Origin: Fusarium oxysporum f. sp. lycopersici 4287
Taxonomy: Eukaryota; Ascomycota; Sordariomycetes; Hypocreales; Nectriaceae
Direction of reading: 5' to 3'
DNA length: 64,000 bases
Assembly: GCF_000149955.1 (NCBI RefSeq)
Contig: NC_031000.1
Span: 1,501,163 to 1,565,162 of the forward strand
The notes under the pieces: model-generated
Databases searched by the model: none
What the model saw: the letters and a program-made list of their open reading frames with translations, nothing else
Told to the model about the DNA's origin: nothing
Position numbers and translations under genes: made by a program
Shown: piece after piece, positions 9,163 through 20,693 of the stretch
Position numbering within the stretch: position 1 is the first letter of the stretch
Layout of the letters: each line of letters opens with the position of its first letter

Positions 9163-12100
9163 ATCAGTAGCCCTGGTGTATTGGAGCTGGATGGCAAAGA
9201 GGTCCGGTCTGCTGGTGGCTGGGATGTGGATACTATGTGACTAGATTGCATTATTCTGCTCCCTCACAGACAACTCATACCTTTCAACGTCATCGTCCCA
9301 TATCTACATTATGTCTTTAATACACTTCTTGCAGCATAGACCGGACTGTGTCAAGGTTGCGGCTCTGCGGCGGCCCATGGCAAGTGGCACCAGGCTGTCG
9401 TTGACGCTGAGGGGGGCCTCACGAGGCAGAAGTCCCGCTGGCCGGGAGTGCCGCGATCGGGCTAGGCGAACCAGTATCAAGATATGATTCGGACAAAACG
9501 ACGAGATGAGGAGACAGGAAAAAGCACGGCCAGTCCGACCGCCTCAGCCATGGCAGGCGATACTGTTCTTCTAGATGTGGGAGACAGGTTTGGAGGGAGT
9601 CTAGCTTGCGGTTTAACAGATTGAGATAAACTTGTATGGTAAGGGAGGGAATCTGTAGATACTACTAGGGCGAGTGGGAGGTTTAAGCAATTGGCAGTGC
9701 GGCTGAGTTGTAGCTTAGATTGCCGCTAAGCTGAGCATCGAAGCCAAAGCCGCTTTCATGCATTTCGGAGATGAAGTTTGATGCGTGGCTGGGCTGGTCT
9801 GCATACCTAACATTCTGGCTAGCAGCGCCTATTGTAATCAAAATTTATTTACTCAGTTAATATGAAAAGCCCTTATCGAATAAATAAAATCGCTGTTATA
9901 TCTACAAGGGCATGCGCCTAAGTACCAGCTCTAAGGTAGAGATGGTTTTGTTTGAATTGTTACTCCCAGTATATTAGTATTTTATACCAAGGATACACGT
10001 TGATGAGGTCTTTGCTACCGCCGGGCCGATAGTTGCAAATAGAGAACTGGAAGGGCTCCTCCTTTTCTCTCGAGACGGCTCAGGCCTTGCCGTACTGGAT
10101 CGATGAGCACGGATCAGGCGTGCTCGCTCTATTGAAAATGCATAGGATTACGAGGAGCCATGGATTCTAGGGACCCAAGTCGATGGCAACTAACCCTAGC
10201 GGCGGTTAGGCAACTAATTCTTTAATTGACAACAGATAAGCCAAAGCGGGAATTAATTGCGTCGGAGATTACGCGGTTGGATACGATTAAACCCACTCTG
10301 GGTGACTATATACACACGATCAGGGTCATGGAGAAGGATATCCTATTGCAACCAGGTAAGGACAGCGGCAGTACTGCGCTCAATTGACGAAGGCTCCCAC
10401 ATGTCGGCCATGAGCAGGCTCTCGCTTCGCCGCAGTCTAAATTCTCAAAGGGTTTATAGACGATGAGAATGTGTGAAGGTCTTGGGCTCAAAGATGTCGG
10501 TAGCCGCAAAGATGTTCATTTTAGCCGAGGATGTGCAAGGCTTCATCCAACGCAAGTGGCTTTTTATCAAGGAAGATCTGCGGTAGGGTGAGTCGCACCT
10601 ACATGCCGCCAATCAAGTTGATGAGGAAGAGATGAAGATGTCGAAGAAATGGGGTATGCCGGCATTGCGCCATACGCATCTGGGAATAAATGGAATTATA
10701 AGACTGCCGTCAGGATGGAAGAGGGCTCGCTGTCGGATTGCCGAAAACAGTTGTTATGAACAGTTGTTATGACAGAATCTTACATTTCTATGGCGCTATT
10801 TTGGATATTCAACTCGGCTTCAGTATGCTTGGTGACTTCGTCATCGCTACAGAGGCAGAACTCTCGTTTTGGTCAGAGATGGAATTGCCAAACTCGAGTA
10901 AGGTCAAGGCAAAAGCCAAAGAACAGAAGCACAAAAGGGTACAAGATCAACTGCACATAAAGTTTACAATACAGTGGAAGGAATATGATAGTCTTCCCTC
11001 AGTGAAAGAGCACCAAAACCAGTCTATTTAGTAGAGACACAGTATCAGCATTGCGCAGACGCTAGGGATTATCACTTTCATACGTATATACGACCATACC
11101 ATGGGTAATACAAACCAGGTTTCAGGAAGATACTCCCACCCTTTCGTTACACCCAGGTATTAAAAAAGCTCCTTGAACCCGCTCAGTAATCACAATCTCC
11201 TTGTTCTCCCGCAGATCAAAGGCGTCTTCTCCCAGCGTCCTACTACATCATGGCGAGGCAATTCAACAGTGTGCTTGCGGACTCATGGCTCGGGTTGCTT
11301 AACTTCGACAGTACAACAAATGATAGAGGGATCGGTAGCACCTTACCCACGACCTTAGACTCCAACCAAGGACAAGGACAGCCGTTGCGGGGTCAGCCAG
11401 GCGACGAGTGAGTTTAGAATTCCTTGTCCGTGGCCATATATTGACAAGGCAAAGACAGGATACAATCACCCGCCTCATCAAGATTGAGACCATGCTCAAA
11501 TGGATCTATGACAACCAAATCAAGTTACTCGAGAAATACATTGGCATCAAACAAAGAATAGAGGCCATGAGAAAGAGCCTCGAAGAACAGGGAGGGTGTA
11601 TCAAGGACTCCCTCGACCACATTCTTGCAAATAGCGGGACCCAGGTTAATGCGGGACTGAGGGCATGCGAGTTAAACAGAGTATGCTACTACGAAGTATT
11701 GGCGATAATGACACAGACCCAAGCGAGGATAAGGCAGACGGGTTCACGGGCGTGGAGGATCTAAGCAAGTATTCATATGATTTGTGGGGGAGGACAGATG
11801 GGTGGGTCTGATAGCATGTGTGTTGTATCGTGTTTCTGTGCTTGAAAGTGCCACGGGTTCAGAGAAATAAGACATTAGTCCACTCGGTTTCTCATTCTCG
11901 AGGTCCACCCCAGGCAAGGAACAGGACTGACAATGGAGCCTATGGTGAGCTGCCAATGCGTCACCGCGGACTCGCTAGACCTTGAGGGCGACCAACAACT
12001 TTGTGAGTGTTGCTGAGATGACGAGTTTGATGACAAGGAACGCCCGGTATGTTCTGTCTGTTCCGTCAAGGGCGCGGCACCTCGGAGCCAAGCCTACTGG

Positions 12101-13900
12101 CCGTGGGTATCTGCAGGACCGGTGCCTGAGGGGGCTTTGATGATGGTAGGGTGGCGACATCGGTCCACTGGAAGCAACAGACAGAGCGGTCATTGACAAG
12201 GATGGTTGGGTCCCCAAGTGAGTTTACCATTAGTTTAGTGGGGTTCTACCGTTGGTTTGCGGGATTAAGAGGATAAAACAGGACTCGATCTAGACACTAA
12301 GTAGCAAAGTCAGACCACTCTCAAGGCCCCAGCAAGGGAACCTTCTGGAAAGAATTACCCCGCGAGGATAGCCATCAAAGGTTTAGCAGGGGAGTCTCGT
12401 CCCCCTCTCTGTTCAAATGGGGCTCTGTCACTCCCCGCCTTGATTTGGCATAGCTTCCTCTAGGCAGTTTCACCTTTTATGATGAATACAATCCAGTGTG
12501 ACTCTCGATTCACCAGTCGGCTAATCCTTTGATATCCCATACCGCAGAGACACATAACGGCGGGATGCCTGCAGCACCTGAAACCACCCATTGTCACCAC
12601 GATGGAGAATTGGAGAGGCCGAGAATTCAAGCTTCAATGGAACATGAGCTGATGTGTCGCAGCTCGGGCGGATGCGGGGCCCTTTGGGATAAGGGTTCTG
12701 CCAGCTTAGCACGTTGTTCTGGATAAAGAACCGCAACCCATGCTCCATGTTGCCTATTAGCCTATGACATAGGCGTCCAGATGGTCTTTGTTATCGCCGT
12801 GTGCGCGTTCCGTCATCTTGGACTACGCCTCTTAATTGGCTTGACCAGGGCTCTCTGTAGCTGAAACCGACCGGACAATTCCATAGTTTCGCATTAGAGA
12901 GAGAGCGGCCTAGCGAGGTGAACATACAACTAGTTCGTGTTCTGATGGACCATGGGGCATGGGTTTGGGAGAGGAATGACCTTCCACACTGGGTTCATTC
13001 GACGCAATACGAACGATGACACTCATCTCCCAAACCATGAACCAGTCGGAATTAATTTTGCAACGACCTGCAGTGGCTGATGTCTGGACACACACAGTCT
13101 CATTATCCAGGTTGGTGGCGTTGGCTAAATGAGCCAAGAAACGGCTCCGCTAGCGCCCTGTCACCTGAGCGCTTGGGCCAACTCTTGTCTGGAACTTGGA
13201 AGTGCCGAGGACTCAAGCGTCCATCCCCTGTGCCCTTGATGCCCGATCCCCCCACGGCCCCACTGCTCCAGATGGTGAGACCGCCGCCTCCTTTGTTTTT
13301 ATTTTTTTACCCTTTTTGGGGTTGGGTTGGGCTCAGCGGGTCAACAATGGCAGACATTCCGAGGAATGATTCAGTAATTGGCTCCTCGCAGATCCTCCTT
13401 CGCCAAGAGCAACCAGGTGGAGGTCCTGTCATTCGGTCGATTCAAGTTGATCTGTGGTTGAGGTGGTGCCAACTTACATGGATGGCTTCCCTCCCCGATG
13501 AAACCAAAGATTCGAAAGGAGGAGGACGTGTGTTCACGTGCAAGGAAGCCTACATTGGTACAGTTATACACAAGTAGTTCAACGCCTCCTGCGAACGTCC
13601 CTCCTTTAACGCCAGTTGTCTGCCAGCTGCCTGTCGGTCAGCCGTCTAGTTCTCACCATACTCACCTAGCTGGATTGTTTGCTTGCCGCTGTGTTGCCTA
13701 CCCCTTGTTTGCATCTGCCCAGAACGCGTCCTCTTCGATCTCGCTTCTCCTTCATTCAACACGCCATGGTACCCCCTTGCCATTTTTGATCCTCGATCCT
13801 GACGACATCAGCACTACTGGACCGTGATCGTACGACGCAACATCATCCGCAACGCGAACTCCACCTGACTGCTAGCCATCATCGCCATGCCCTCGTCAGT
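9163..13900. other. Long stretch without a convincing intact gene
   Basis: The first 1 kb is 3' flank. Fragmentary open frames between 10.2 and 11.8 kb may be a decayed gene (see the entry at 11250-11764). From 12 to 13.9 kb I see only short overlapping frames, then the leader of the kelch-like gene, with C/T-rich blocks around 13720-13900. Confidence 0.35.
11250..11764 (+). pseudogene. Possible broken coiled-coil protein gene
   Basis: An ATG frame from 11250 (starting MARQFNSVLADSW) ends at a TGA about 160 nt later. Overlapping it, a second frame from about 11408 to 11764 reads as a helical, charged protein with heptad-like spacing (LIKIETMLKWIYDNQIKLL, IKQRIEAMRKSLEEQ) and no ATG of its own near the start. 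Joining needs a frameshift or an unseen intron. I recognise no family; fungal NLR-type N-terminal helices are one idea without proof. Confidence 0.3.
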
Positions 13901-13954
13901 CTACTGATGTAGTTTTTGAGATCTTTCTTGATTTCTCTGGGAACTTCTGCTGCG

Positions 13955-16108
13955 ATGAGTTTGCCCAAGCCGCCAACGTCGCTGGACGACTCGTGCTCCG
14001 TCATCTACGAGAACACCCTTTACTCCTTCACGCCTGAGGCCTTCTTGTCCCTGCCTTTAGAGGAAGGTGCAAAATGGAAGAAGCTAGAGATGGGAGAGAA
14101 GGTTTCGGGGGCCGTCTGTGTTGGGGCGACCCCCGATGATACCGCACAAGCTGGCCTCTTTGTCGTCGGTGGAACCAGCGGCTCGGATGGCTACACTGGG
14201 CTGCAAAAGTACACCTACTCGACGGGCAAGTGGACTACCATCACCCCCTCCGAGTTGATCACGAAGGATCGCCTGTGGCATGGCTCGACGTACATCAAGG
14301 CCAGTGATGCCATCCTTATCTACGCTGGTAGCCGAGGCGGAGTCGCAGCCTCCTCGGGCGAAACTTTCACCATCCAGGCATCCGAGCCCTATAGTGTTAA
14401 CTCCTATGGCCCTGGTTCTAGCCCCGGCGTCAAGCCTATTCTTCTCAACTGGTCTGATGTCGATGCTTGCTGGGTCGGCGGCAACACTAGAAATATCGCC
14501 ATTGCCTTGTTCAACCCGACTACAGGCTGGAGGGAATCGGGAGCCACCTTGGCAGAACCCCTACCGAAGGACTCGAGTTCCGTTCAGGCGATTGTGATGC
14601 CAGGGGATGATGGCTCCAAGAGCCTCTACACTTTTGATCTCTCACAATCCCCCAACCAGGTCCGCCGGTTCGTTCTCCAGGACGCTTCTGGCGCGCCCCT
14701 TTCCAACTCGGCCGCCATCGCAAATGAAAAGCGCGAGTTGTCCCTGGACGATTGGCCAGAGTACAACTCGACGCTTGCACCAACCGCTACGCGGCAGAAT
14801 TTTGCCATTGCCCAAGGCGCAGACGGCAAAGTTGTCTTCTCTGGTGGGAACTCCGAAGACCCTCTTGCCATATTCGATGCTACCAAGAACTCGTGGGTCG
14901 ATGCCACCCAGGTATTCGATGCCGAGAACCAAAAGGTTCTGTCCGACAGCACGTTGACCTCTTCGACTTTCTCAACTACCGAAACAGCTAGCTCGGCCAA
15001 GTCGACCAAGTCAATTTATCCCCAGACGAGGTCGTCAACCTCAAACTCGGAGATCTCATCGACCTCTGCGACCTCGACTGCCTTGTCGACAGGCAGCTCA
15101 ACCGCTTCTCTGACAATATCCGAGGCCAGCGTCTCGGCCACGGCAGGTGCGGCCGCTGGCAACAGTGACGACGATTTCGGTATCAGCTCCAATGTCATCC
15201 TGGGTATCATACTTGGATCGATCCTCGGATTCTTGGCCTTGCTTGGTCTGCTGTTGTTGCTCTTGGCGCGGCGACGCAAGGCCAGGAGAAACGGTATGGA
15301 GGCTAGCAGCACCAGGCACTTTGGCAACGGCTCACGCCAGCTACTCTCGCGCGGTCAAACCCGTGGTCACAACGCCACGCTGTCTCAGGAATCCTACTCA
15401 TCCATGGCTATTTTGATAGATCGCACTGGGAAGAAAAAGACCAGTCTAACCTGGAAGCCTACCAACGAGACGACTCGAAGCTCCGGCAGCTCTTTGCACA
15501 AGCAGATCAAGGCCACCATTAGCAAGCCGATTCTGCAGGAGATGCCGTACCCTGCACTGCAGGGCTACGACACCAGGGGCGTTGGTTTCGACGTAACCGT
15601 CGCAGAGCACCGACCCCATGCATGGCCCATGGAAGCCCAGGACGGCATGCGGAGGAGCTCTGGCTGGAACCATTACTGGTCCGGCGGCAGCGCATTGCAG
15701 ATCCTCGGCTTCGGTGGATCCAAGAGGACAACCGCTGGGTCCGAACAGAGCTCCCGCTACTCTGAGGCCATGCACCATCGTTTCGCGAGGGCAACGCAGG
15801 ACTCGTCAGCTCTACCATCGCTGATCTTTGACTTCTACCCCGAGATAAATCGGGTCAATTCCGGCAGCCGTGTTCTGGCCGAGTGCAGCAAGATTCCATT
15901 CAAGGGTGGAGTAGCCGGCAAGCTTGAACGCACCCCCTCGAGGACGTCATCATCGGGTTACTCCAGTGGCATCCCGAAGAGCGTCAATGAAGCCTGGGAC
16001 CATACCCTTAGCCCGAAGCCCTGGAGTCCTGACCGTGCGCCCAAAGTCGACTGCAACCCAAACTCCAACTTCGGAGCGCCACTGTCTCCAAGCGTCCCGG
16101 GCCCGTAG
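13955..16108 (+). CDS. Kelch/galactose-oxidase-like single-pass membrane protein
   Basis: From the ATG at 13955 the frame gives 717 residues. Residues about 10-330 form a beta-rich domain with kelch-like GG motifs (LFVVGGTSG, KVVFSGGNS) and regular Trp/Tyr pairs, similar to galactose-oxidase/kelch propellers. A Ser/Thr-rich stalk (about 335-405) follows. A strong transmembrane segment (NVILGIILGSILGFLALLG and on) sits near 412-438 and is closed by RRRK. The cytosolic tail is about 270 residues, Ser- and Gly-rich. Topology is therefore an outside propeller and an inside tail, as in fungal wall-sensor-like proteins. The in-frame codons before the ATG (from 13916) encode RSFLISLGTSAAM, which looks like a signal peptide but begins with TTG after a stop. 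The true start is uncertain. No substrate can be named. Confidence 0.8.
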   Translation: MSLPKPPTSLDDSCSVIYENTLYSFTPEAFLSLPLEEGAKWKKLEMGEKVSGAVCVGATPDDTAQAGLFVVGGTSGSDGYTGLQKYTYSTGKWTTITPSELITKDRLWHGSTYIKASDAILIYAGSRGGVAASSGETFTIQASEPYSVNSYGPGSSPGVKPILLNWSDVDACWVGGNTRNIAIALFNPTTGWRESGATLAEPLPKDSSSVQAIVMPGDDGSKSLYTFDLSQSPNQVRRFVLQDASGAPLSNSAAIANEKRELSLDDWPEYNSTLAPTATRQNFAIAQGADGKVVFSGGNSEDPLAIFDATKNSWVDATQVFDAENQKVLSDSTLTSSTFSTTETASSAKSTKSIYPQTRSSTSNSEISSTSATSTALSTGSSTASLTISEASVSATAGAAAGNSDDDFGISSNVILGIILGSILGFLALLGLLLLLLARRRKARRNGMEASSTRHFGNGSRQLLSRGQTRGHNATLSQESYSSMAILIDRTGKKKTSLTWKPTNETTRSSGSSLHKQIKATISKPILQEMPYPALQGYDTRGVGFDVTVAEHRPHAWPMEAQDGMRRSSGWNHYWSGGSALQILGFGGSKRTTAGSEQSSRYSEAMHHRFARATQDSSALPSLIFDFYPEINRVNSGSRVLAECSKIPFKGGVAGKLERTPSRTSSSGYSSGIPKSVNEAWDHTLSPKPWSPDRAPKVDCNPNSNFGAPLSPSVPGP

Positions 16109-16298
16109 AACCCCCTTACAGGTGTGAGCAGCCAACCTCAGCTTGCAATTGCCTCAATGTCGTCGGATATGAGCTGACTGAATCTCGGTGACCGGTCACG
16201 AGAGTGAATTAGCCGCAGCCTCGAATTTTTGCACGGACTTTTGACGAGCCACCAAATAAAGCCCCCCCCCCCCCCCCCCCCCAATAATAGCACATACA
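16109..16298. repeat. Intergenic with a 21-base poly-C tract at 16262-16282
   Basis: Twenty-one consecutive C lie 16 bases before the run of Ns. A homopolymer of this length is a likely reason for the assembly break. No gene seen. Confidence 0.8.
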
Positions 16299-17235
16299 NN
16301 NNNNNNNNNNNNNNNNNNNNNNNNNNNNNNNNNNNNNNNNNNNNNNNNNNNNNNNNNNNNNNNNNNNNNNNNNNNNNNNNNNNNNNNNNNNNNNNNNNNN
16401 NNNNNNNNNNNNNNNNNNNNNNNNNNNNNNNNNNNNNNNNNNNNNNNNNNNNNNNNNNNNNNNNNNNNNNNNNNNNNNNNNNNNNNNNNNNNNNNNNNNN
16501 NNNNNNNNNNNNNNNNNNNNNNNNNNNNNNNNNNNNNNNNNNNNNNNNNNNNNNNNNNNNNNNNNNNNNNNNNNNNNNNNNNNNNNNNNNNNNNNNNNNN
16601 NNNNNNNNNNNNNNNNNNNNNNNNNNNNNNNNNNNNNNNNNNNNNNNNNNNNNNNNNNNNNNNNNNNNNNNNNNNNNNNNNNNNNNNNNNNNNNNNNNNN
16701 NNNNNNNNNNNNNNNNNNNNNNNNNNNNNNNNNNNNNNNNNNNNNNNNNNNNNNNNNNNNNNNNNNNNNNNNNNNNNNNNNNNNNNNNNNNNNNNNNNNN
16801 NNNNNNNNNNNNNNNNNNNNNNNNNNNNNNNNNNNNNNNNNNNNNNNNNNNNNNNNNNNNNNNNNNNNNNNNNNNNNNNNNNNNNNNNNNNNNNNNNNNN
16901 NNNNNNNNNNNNNNNNNNNNNNNNNNNNNNNNNNNNNNNNNNNNNNNNNNNNNNNNNNNNNNNNNNNNNNNNNNNNNNNNNNNNNNNNNNNNNNNNNNNN
17001 NNNNNNNNNNNNNNNNNNNNNNNNNNNNNNNNNNNNNNNNNNNNNNNNNNNNNNNNNNNNNNNNNNNNNNNNNNNNNNNNNNNNNNNNNNNNNNNNNNNN
17101 NNNNNNNNNNNNNNNNNNNNNNNNNNNNNNNNNNNNNNNNNNNNNNNNNNNNNNNNNNNNNNNNNNNNNNNNNNNNNNNNNNNNNNNNNNNNNNNNNNNN
17201 NNNNNNNNNNNNNNNNNNNNNNNNNNNNNNNNNNN
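16299..17235. other. Assembly gap (937 N)
   Basis: Unresolved bases. Open frames that cross this gap are artefacts of the Ns and were ignored. Confidence 0.99.
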
Positions 17236-17571
17236 CCACTGATCTTCGTCCGCATGGGTAGCGGAGGCGTGCGCCCACAGATGGCTGGGTCGCAGCAGGT
17301 CACGTCTGTCTCGCAAGCTTATCACCTCCAGCTTCTGTCTCCCCAACATGCTCATCCGCAACGCCAAAGCGACATATCGCAGCCTACCCAAGTAGCAGCC
17401 CCGGCGATGGCATCACATCCACAAATACAGCAGGTCCAATCGTCCCATCAAGAGTCTCCACCAAGTTCGTCGATAACCTTTTATAACTGGCAACCGCCAA
17501 TATCGCAAGCCGGCAGCAGCTCGAACCGACCCGGAACGCCTTCCGCTTCGACCAAGACCAAGAGACAGTGA
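17236..17571 (+). CDS. Possible 3' end of a Gln/Ser/Pro-rich protein, start lost in the gap
   Basis: From the gap edge to the TGA at 17571 the plus strand is open, reading a low-complexity Gln/Ser/Pro/His-rich tail (QVTSVSQAYHLQLL, SQPTQVAAPAMASHPQIQQV) ending TKTKRQ. The composition resembles disordered regulatory proteins. With no domain and no start visible it may equally be chance. It could be the tail of a gene lying in the missing bases. Confidence 0.3.
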   Translation, partial: PLIFVRMGSGGVRPQMAGSQQVTSVSQAYHLQLLSPQHAHPQRQSDISQPTQVAAPAMASHPQIQQVQSSHQESPPSSSITFYNWQPPISQAGSSSNRPGTPSASTKTKRQ

Positions 17572-20255
17572 GGTTCTGATACTACAATGGGTTGATTTTG
17601 CAACGGAGGTGTTGCCCAACCATCGTCAGAGGGACAGAGCAACGATTCCGGACCAATGAGACCAGGTGCATGACAGATGTCGTGTGGGCCCCACAAAAAA
17701 TAAAAATGAGGTAGCGCGCCCCAATGGGTCCTGGATGTATTGAGGACCACGGGCTCCTCATTCGCTACGTCCGCTCTTGGATGAGTGACAGGAAGCAAGA
17801 GCTTGCATCAGACATGTGGTCAATCCAGTCGTCACCTACTGATAGTTCTCTCTACCCGCTTCCTTTATGATACCACCAGTGGCTTGATTTTGCACCATGT
17901 CTATCGTTTTACACGGTCGTGGTGAAGGATAGGAGGACATACGAGACTGATCGCGCGCAGGTTGTAAACCTAGAACCTCACGCTATGATTAAATTCTTTT
18001 TACGCAGTGTGTATTCGGCGGGCGGATTTAGATTAGCACAAAAGTTTAGCGCCACGTCGTCGGCCCACAAGTGGTAAAATCACACTGGTCCCTGCCCAAG
18101 GGCCTCTGTCAGTCCCAAAGCATGATTGGTTGACCAGAACAAAGTGTGATGGGGTCATTACGGTAAAGTTGACACCCCAAGCGTCATGATCATGTCGATC
18201 ATGCAGCATATGTACCGGCTGGCGGTGCGCCTAGTTGATAAATGCGAAATTGAGGAGGAGGAAAGAGAGCTAAATGGCGGCTCACACGGTCTACCCACGG
18301 CCATCGGCGCCTAGCGGAGAGGCTAAGCTGGGTGTATGAAGGTATCGCGAGCAGCGGGAAGGCGTTGGAGTACAGGTTTTTCATCCAGGGCCACGCGCAC
18401 AGTTCCCCCCTGTATTCAGAACATTGGATAGGCCGGTATACCTGCAGTCGAAGGCCATGTAATGTTAATATTACTACTGCTGCTGAAGCAGCTGATAACA
18501 CAGTGGCAAGCAAAAAAGGCAGCTGGATGAGGGCGGTGAGAGCTGAAGACTGGACGAGGAGCAGCAGGCAAGCGGCTGGCGTCACAAGGAGGAATCTGTC
18601 AGGAGCAAGGATCATAACCATCGTGAATAGCTTCACGGTCAGCGTGAACGCTACATCACAACTTCCATCAGGCAACAGCCTGCTGCCTATGAGATCGGCA
18701 GAGTTAGGGTTATACAGGTATAAAAGACCGACTCTCGTCACTCCTTTAGATAGAAAATTAAGCGCTTATTTCATCTTCACGGCCTATCAGTACCTGCGAC
18801 AGAATCATTCGCAGATAACGAGTCTTACCGGGCCGCATGTAAGTGAAAACTAGAGAGGCCCGATGCGGCTAGCCTGTACTAGCGTTCAGCTAGTGTTTTA
18901 TCTGAGGGCTATTAACCATCAGCCAAAAGCAAAGTTAAAAGGGGCAGCTCAGCAGCAGGAGTTAGAAAAGAAGGGTCGTCAGTGGAGTAGTAGCCATAGT
19001 GCCGATGGTTTCGGCGCTTGACAATGTAGATATCGGCGTCCTAGGGGCAACTTGGTTACGTCTTCGTATAAGGCGTTGTCGCCCTCGCGCAATTATCATT
19101 CATTCTATCACGTTTCCTGGGCGAAGAGGTAAGCTCGATCATCATTGCTTGGGGGTATGTGGCAAGTATTGAGCAGGCTAGACTGAGTCAGCGGCCTCGC
19201 TTGGTGGGAGTCGCGGAGAAATAGAGACGTGGAGACATTTGTCGTGCTGACAAGGGTCGAATCGACAAGGCGGAGCGGGGCGCGCTTGCTGCCGAGGAGG
19301 GCTAGGAGGTCGTTGAGGCCGTGCGCACCGTTGAACCAAGAGACGAAATCAGCAACTCGTAAGAATGGCCAATCAGTGAAACCGGCAGCCTGTCCGTGCA
19401 CGTTTCATTAAACAGCCACACCTGCGAGAGACAAATGCCCCAGGCAAGCCCGCCTTCTTCCACTTCACCTGCGTTTATGTCAATCCCCTAAGAAGCTATC
19501 GGATCGCCAAAACATGGACGGGAGGCCCGTATAATTCTACTATTCTCCGCCAGGTGCTACAGTGTGACAAGCTGGACAGCCACAACCAGTGATACGCATA
19601 TGACGAGACGCAGGATCGCGTCTTCAGTCTGCCGCGAGATGAACTGAATCCTTTATGAATTGGTCCAGTGGCTTATGATACCCCGGTCCTCACAGTCTAA
19701 GAATGCTCCCGCGTAAGCATGGGGAGGGAAGCTCCGTCGGTGTTCCAAGCACAATTGCCATTCTCAAACTTCATTCATCTTTCTATATATCAGAAAGCCA
19801 TCACAAATATTCTACTTTTTTCATCATCCAAGTTGATAAATAACAAGCAAAACTAATGCCGAGCACGGGCCAGTGAACATCTTGCCAACCGTTAGTCATC
19901 TTCCCCCCACCCCTGGTCCTCGAACTGATGCGCAGATCCGCAGGGCTACCGGGGGAGGGCATCCTGAGGACATCCTGGCGTGATTTGGCAGCGCACCCGG
20001 CCCATGCAATGGAAATTTGTTTCGCCCGGGAGTACAAGCCCCATAGGAACCCTCCTCACGCTGCTCCAGTCTAGAAAGGCAGGGCACACGGTCTAAAGAA
20101 AACTCCGCCAGTCTCCTCGTCGCCAGTCTGATTTCTAAATCCTCCGACCGCTTTTCTTGTTATAACTTATTCAAAGTTTTCATCTTATACACATATAAAG
20201 TGTGGCCTTCCAAACCCAAACGAACTTAGTTACCTATACCACATTCTTCCTGGCT
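17572..20255. other. No well-supported gene; one hydrophobic minus-strand open frame
   Basis: A minus-strand frame at 18741-18199 (180 codons) has hydrophobic stretches (VKLFTMVMILAP, LLLLVQSSALTALIQLPFLL) that could be membrane helices. A 170-codon plus-strand frame overlaps it almost entirely and neither matches a family I know. The rest is short frames. The last 150 bp are the leader of the coiled-coil gene, with TATAAAG at 20195-20201. Confidence 0.3.
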
Positions 20256-20693
20256 ATGTACGAGAAGCAGCTACCATCCTTACCTCCTCTGTCCCTTCAG
20301 GACCAGGTGTCTCCCCAGGCAGTAGTCGCCCCATTCCAACCGCCCTCTCAGAGGCACCCACTCGGCCATATCAGTCAGCAGGCCAAGCCAGGAGGTGGCA
20401 TCCTTACGTCCCTCAAACAAGAGATTCTTAAGCTGCGCAGGGAGAATGATGCACTGCGGCGCTCCATGGTCGAGAAAGAAAACAAAATCGAGATGCTCCA
20501 GAAACTGAATTCCCAACATCGACAACGGATAGACGAGCAGACTCGTCAGACGTCTCAGCTCTTTCAGACTATCCACTCCGCCCTCAAGAATTACCGGGAT
20601 GATAAGAAAGACCAGGCCGGGCACCTTCCAAAAGGATCCTCCGAGAAAATCGTGTCCGGAGCCTTCAGTGACCGTAGTGAGGGCCGGCTCTAG
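20256..20693 (+). CDS. Small coiled-coil protein
   Basis: From the ATG at 20256 (MYEKQLPSLPPLSL) the frame gives 145 residues; the longer open frame upstream has no ATG. After a proline-rich start (residues 1-45) comes a long amphipathic helix from about residue 50 to 115 (LKQEILKLRRENDALRRSM, KIEMLQKLNSQHRQRIDEQ) with leucine heptads, a clear coiled coil. A short charged tail follows. No DNA-binding basic region precedes the leucines, so it is not a standard bZIP. It probably dimerises or acts as an adaptor. The product is unnamed in my knowledge. Confidence 0.6.
   Translation: MYEKQLPSLPPLSLQDQVSPQAVVAPFQPPSQRHPLGHISQQAKPGGGILTSLKQEILKLRRENDALRRSMVEKENKIEMLQKLNSQHRQRIDEQTRQTSQLFQTIHSALKNYRDDKKDQAGHLPKGSSEKIVSGAFSDRSEGRL

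Noticed and set aside
16138..17391. Long open frames crossing the assembly gap on both strands
   Set aside because: They are open only because N codons cannot be stops; the real sequence on either side is short and has no domain.
18199..18853. Two overlapping 170-180 codon frames on opposite strands
   Set aside because: Neither has a recognisable domain, and their overlap makes at least one spurious; kept only as a note in the intergenic entry.
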